Source of the DNA: an uncultured Veillonella sp.
GTDB taxonomy: Bacteria; Bacillota; Negativicutes; Veillonellales; Veillonellaceae
Direction: 5' to 3'
Assembly: GCA_902466275.1 (NCBI GenBank)
Contig: CABQQJ010000043.1
Location: forward strand, 1 to 6,796
Length of the DNA stretch: 6,796 nucleotides
Of the stretch, positions 6,023 through 6,796 are shown one piece after another; position 1 is the stretch's first letter; each line of letters begins with the position of its first letter. Made by a program: the position numbers and the translations under genes. The notes under the pieces were generated by a model. It made no database searches, had not been told where the DNA came from, and saw nothing but the letters and a program-made list of their open reading frames with translations.

Positions 6023-6030
6023 CTTCCTTT
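6023..6030 (-). promoter_or_regulatory. Ribosome binding site deciding the metH start
   Basis: The minus strand reads AAAGGAAG. The spacing suits ATG 6014-6016 (eight bases after GGA) rather than the nearer ATG 6020-6022 (two bases). Confidence 0.65.
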
Positions 6031-6049
6031 AACATCCTAAAATTCGAAC

Positions 6050-6065
6050 TGTTTCACGTGAAACA
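6050..6065. promoter_or_regulatory. parS centromere site for ParB (Spo0J)
   Basis: TGTTTCACGTGAAACA is a perfect 16-bp palindrome identical to the widely conserved chromosomal parS consensus; the B. subtilis site differs by one base. ParB loads here as a CTP-dependent clamp and spreads, recruiting SMC and partitioning the origin region with ParA. The site lies exactly between the stop codon of the activation protein gene (6066-6068) and the metH ribosome binding site, in a gap of about 43 bases, so no codon is constrained by it. parS sites cluster near the origin, which fits the mnmG/rsmG neighbourhood. I see no second full site in the window. Confidence 0.93.
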
Positions 6066-6796
6066 TTATTCTGTTGGTTGGCCTTTCATAGCGATACCTG
6101 ATACATCAGCAGTAGTTTTACTACTATCTTCCTCTGCCTTATTTTGGTCGTTAGTAGTTGCTTTTTCAGGTGATTTACGAGATGCGCAGTCTTGTTGTGA
6201 ACAAGAAGTACAGCCTCGTTTTGTTTTAAGGTCTTCATTTGCTGGCATTAAACCGATAATCGCCGTTACAGATTTACGTGGGAATAATAAATAGTTCTCC
6301 GTAACTTGTAAGCCGATTAGCTCTGTTTTAATAATATTAGCTAATTGAGGTTGAATCTCTAATGGCCAGTTGCCATAACCAGGGCTAAAGCGCCATGTTG
6401 GTTTATAACCTTGTTTCTTAGCGATTGTATTGATTACTTCGTTTACTTGATCCGCTACCTGCTCTACTGCTGTAGTTGCAGCTGCGTCAAGTAATAAGCC
6501 TACTGTATAATTGCCTTGTTTAAACAATTGTTCACTACGAATTTCTACATCTTCGCCTACTGTTACGCCTAGTACATAGACTTTTGTAGATTTTTCTAAG
6601 TGTTTTTCAATGATGGAACCTTCAATCTTAAGCGGTGGATTGCTCAAAATTGTCTTTGTTTCTGCATCATAATCGTATTCTTGGTATACACCTTTAGGTG
6701 TAGCTAATAACTGGATTTCCTTACATGCTTCGTCAACGTAATTTTGTGGGAAATCCTCAGCGTGACGAAGTCCTGCGTATCGTTTTACTTCTGCTT
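6066..6796 (-). CDS. Stand-alone methionine synthase activation-domain protein (5' end beyond window)
   Basis: This gene encodes a separate version of the MetH reactivation module, which uses SAM to remethylate cobalamin oxidised during turnover. The frame is open to the window edge: 242 residues are visible, beginning AEVKRYAGLRHAEDFPQ, so the start lies outside, probably only a few codons away. An internal TTG (6645-6647) could be mistaken for the start but cuts conserved sequence and has no need. The SAM-binding RxxxGY motif is visible as RFSPGYGNWPL (135-145), followed by TENYLLFPRKSVTAIIG (164-180), both characteristic of the family (compare TM0269 of Thermotoga, which partners a MetH lacking this domain). 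After it comes a cysteine cluster, C195-x2-C198-x4-C203, and a charged, probably disordered tail of about 35 residues. The gene reads into metH with parS between them. Confidence 0.88.
   Translation of the reverse strand, partial: AEVKRYAGLRHAEDFPQNYVDEACKEIQLLATPKGVYQEYDYDAETKTILSNPPLKIEGSIIEKHLEKSTKVYVLGVTVGEDVEIRSEQLFKQGNYTVGLLLDAAATTAVEQVADQVNEVINTIAKKQGYKPTWRFSPGYGNWPLEIQPQLANIIKTELIGLQVTENYLLFPRKSVTAIIGLMPANEDLKTKRGCTSCSQQDCASRKSPEKATTNDQNKAEEDSSKTTADVSGIAMKGQPTE

Overview
The window is AT-rich bacterial chromosome of Firmicutes type: strong AGGAGG-like ribosome binding sites, B12-dependent methionine synthesis with a stand-alone activation protein, and an mnmG-rsmG neighbourhood. Gene content and protein style suggest the Negativicutes, possibly Veillonella. 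That is inference from recognition, not a search. A perfect 16-bp parS palindrome (6050-6065) and the mnmG/rsmG pair both suggest an origin-proximal position, but I see no oriC or DnaA-box cluster.

Left part (1-1417): the last codons of a plus-strand gene, most likely mnmG (1-45), end just before a bidirectional hairpin terminator (63-99). On the minus strand follows a compact type II toxin-antitoxin operon, vapB-vapC, with its own promoter, a very strong ribosome binding site and a 4-base ATGA overlap between the genes. About 650 bp of very AT-rich non-coding DNA then separates vapB from rsmG. It holds an operator-like cluster of TACACT/AGTGTA sites, a perfect extended -10 promoter and a terminator-like hairpin. 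Because mnmG and rsmG are commonly neighbours, the vapBC block looks like an insertion between them.

Middle (1418-2597): rsmG (16S rRNA m7G methyltransferase) runs rightward to a strong terminator at 2244-2285. The convergent gap before metF carries a diverged tandem repeat of about 126 bp. Its sequence is also found, inverted, in the last codons and terminator of metF, so the metF 3' end is one arm of a long imperfect inverted repeat.

Right part (2598-6796, minus strand): a methionine operon reads activation protein - parS - metH - metF. MetF reduces methylene-THF to methyl-THF. MetH, an 811-residue form with homocysteine, pterin and cobalamin modules but no reactivation module, moves the methyl group to homocysteine. 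The separate upstream protein, cut by the window edge, supplies the SAM-dependent reactivation domain. A structured spacer lies between metH and metF.
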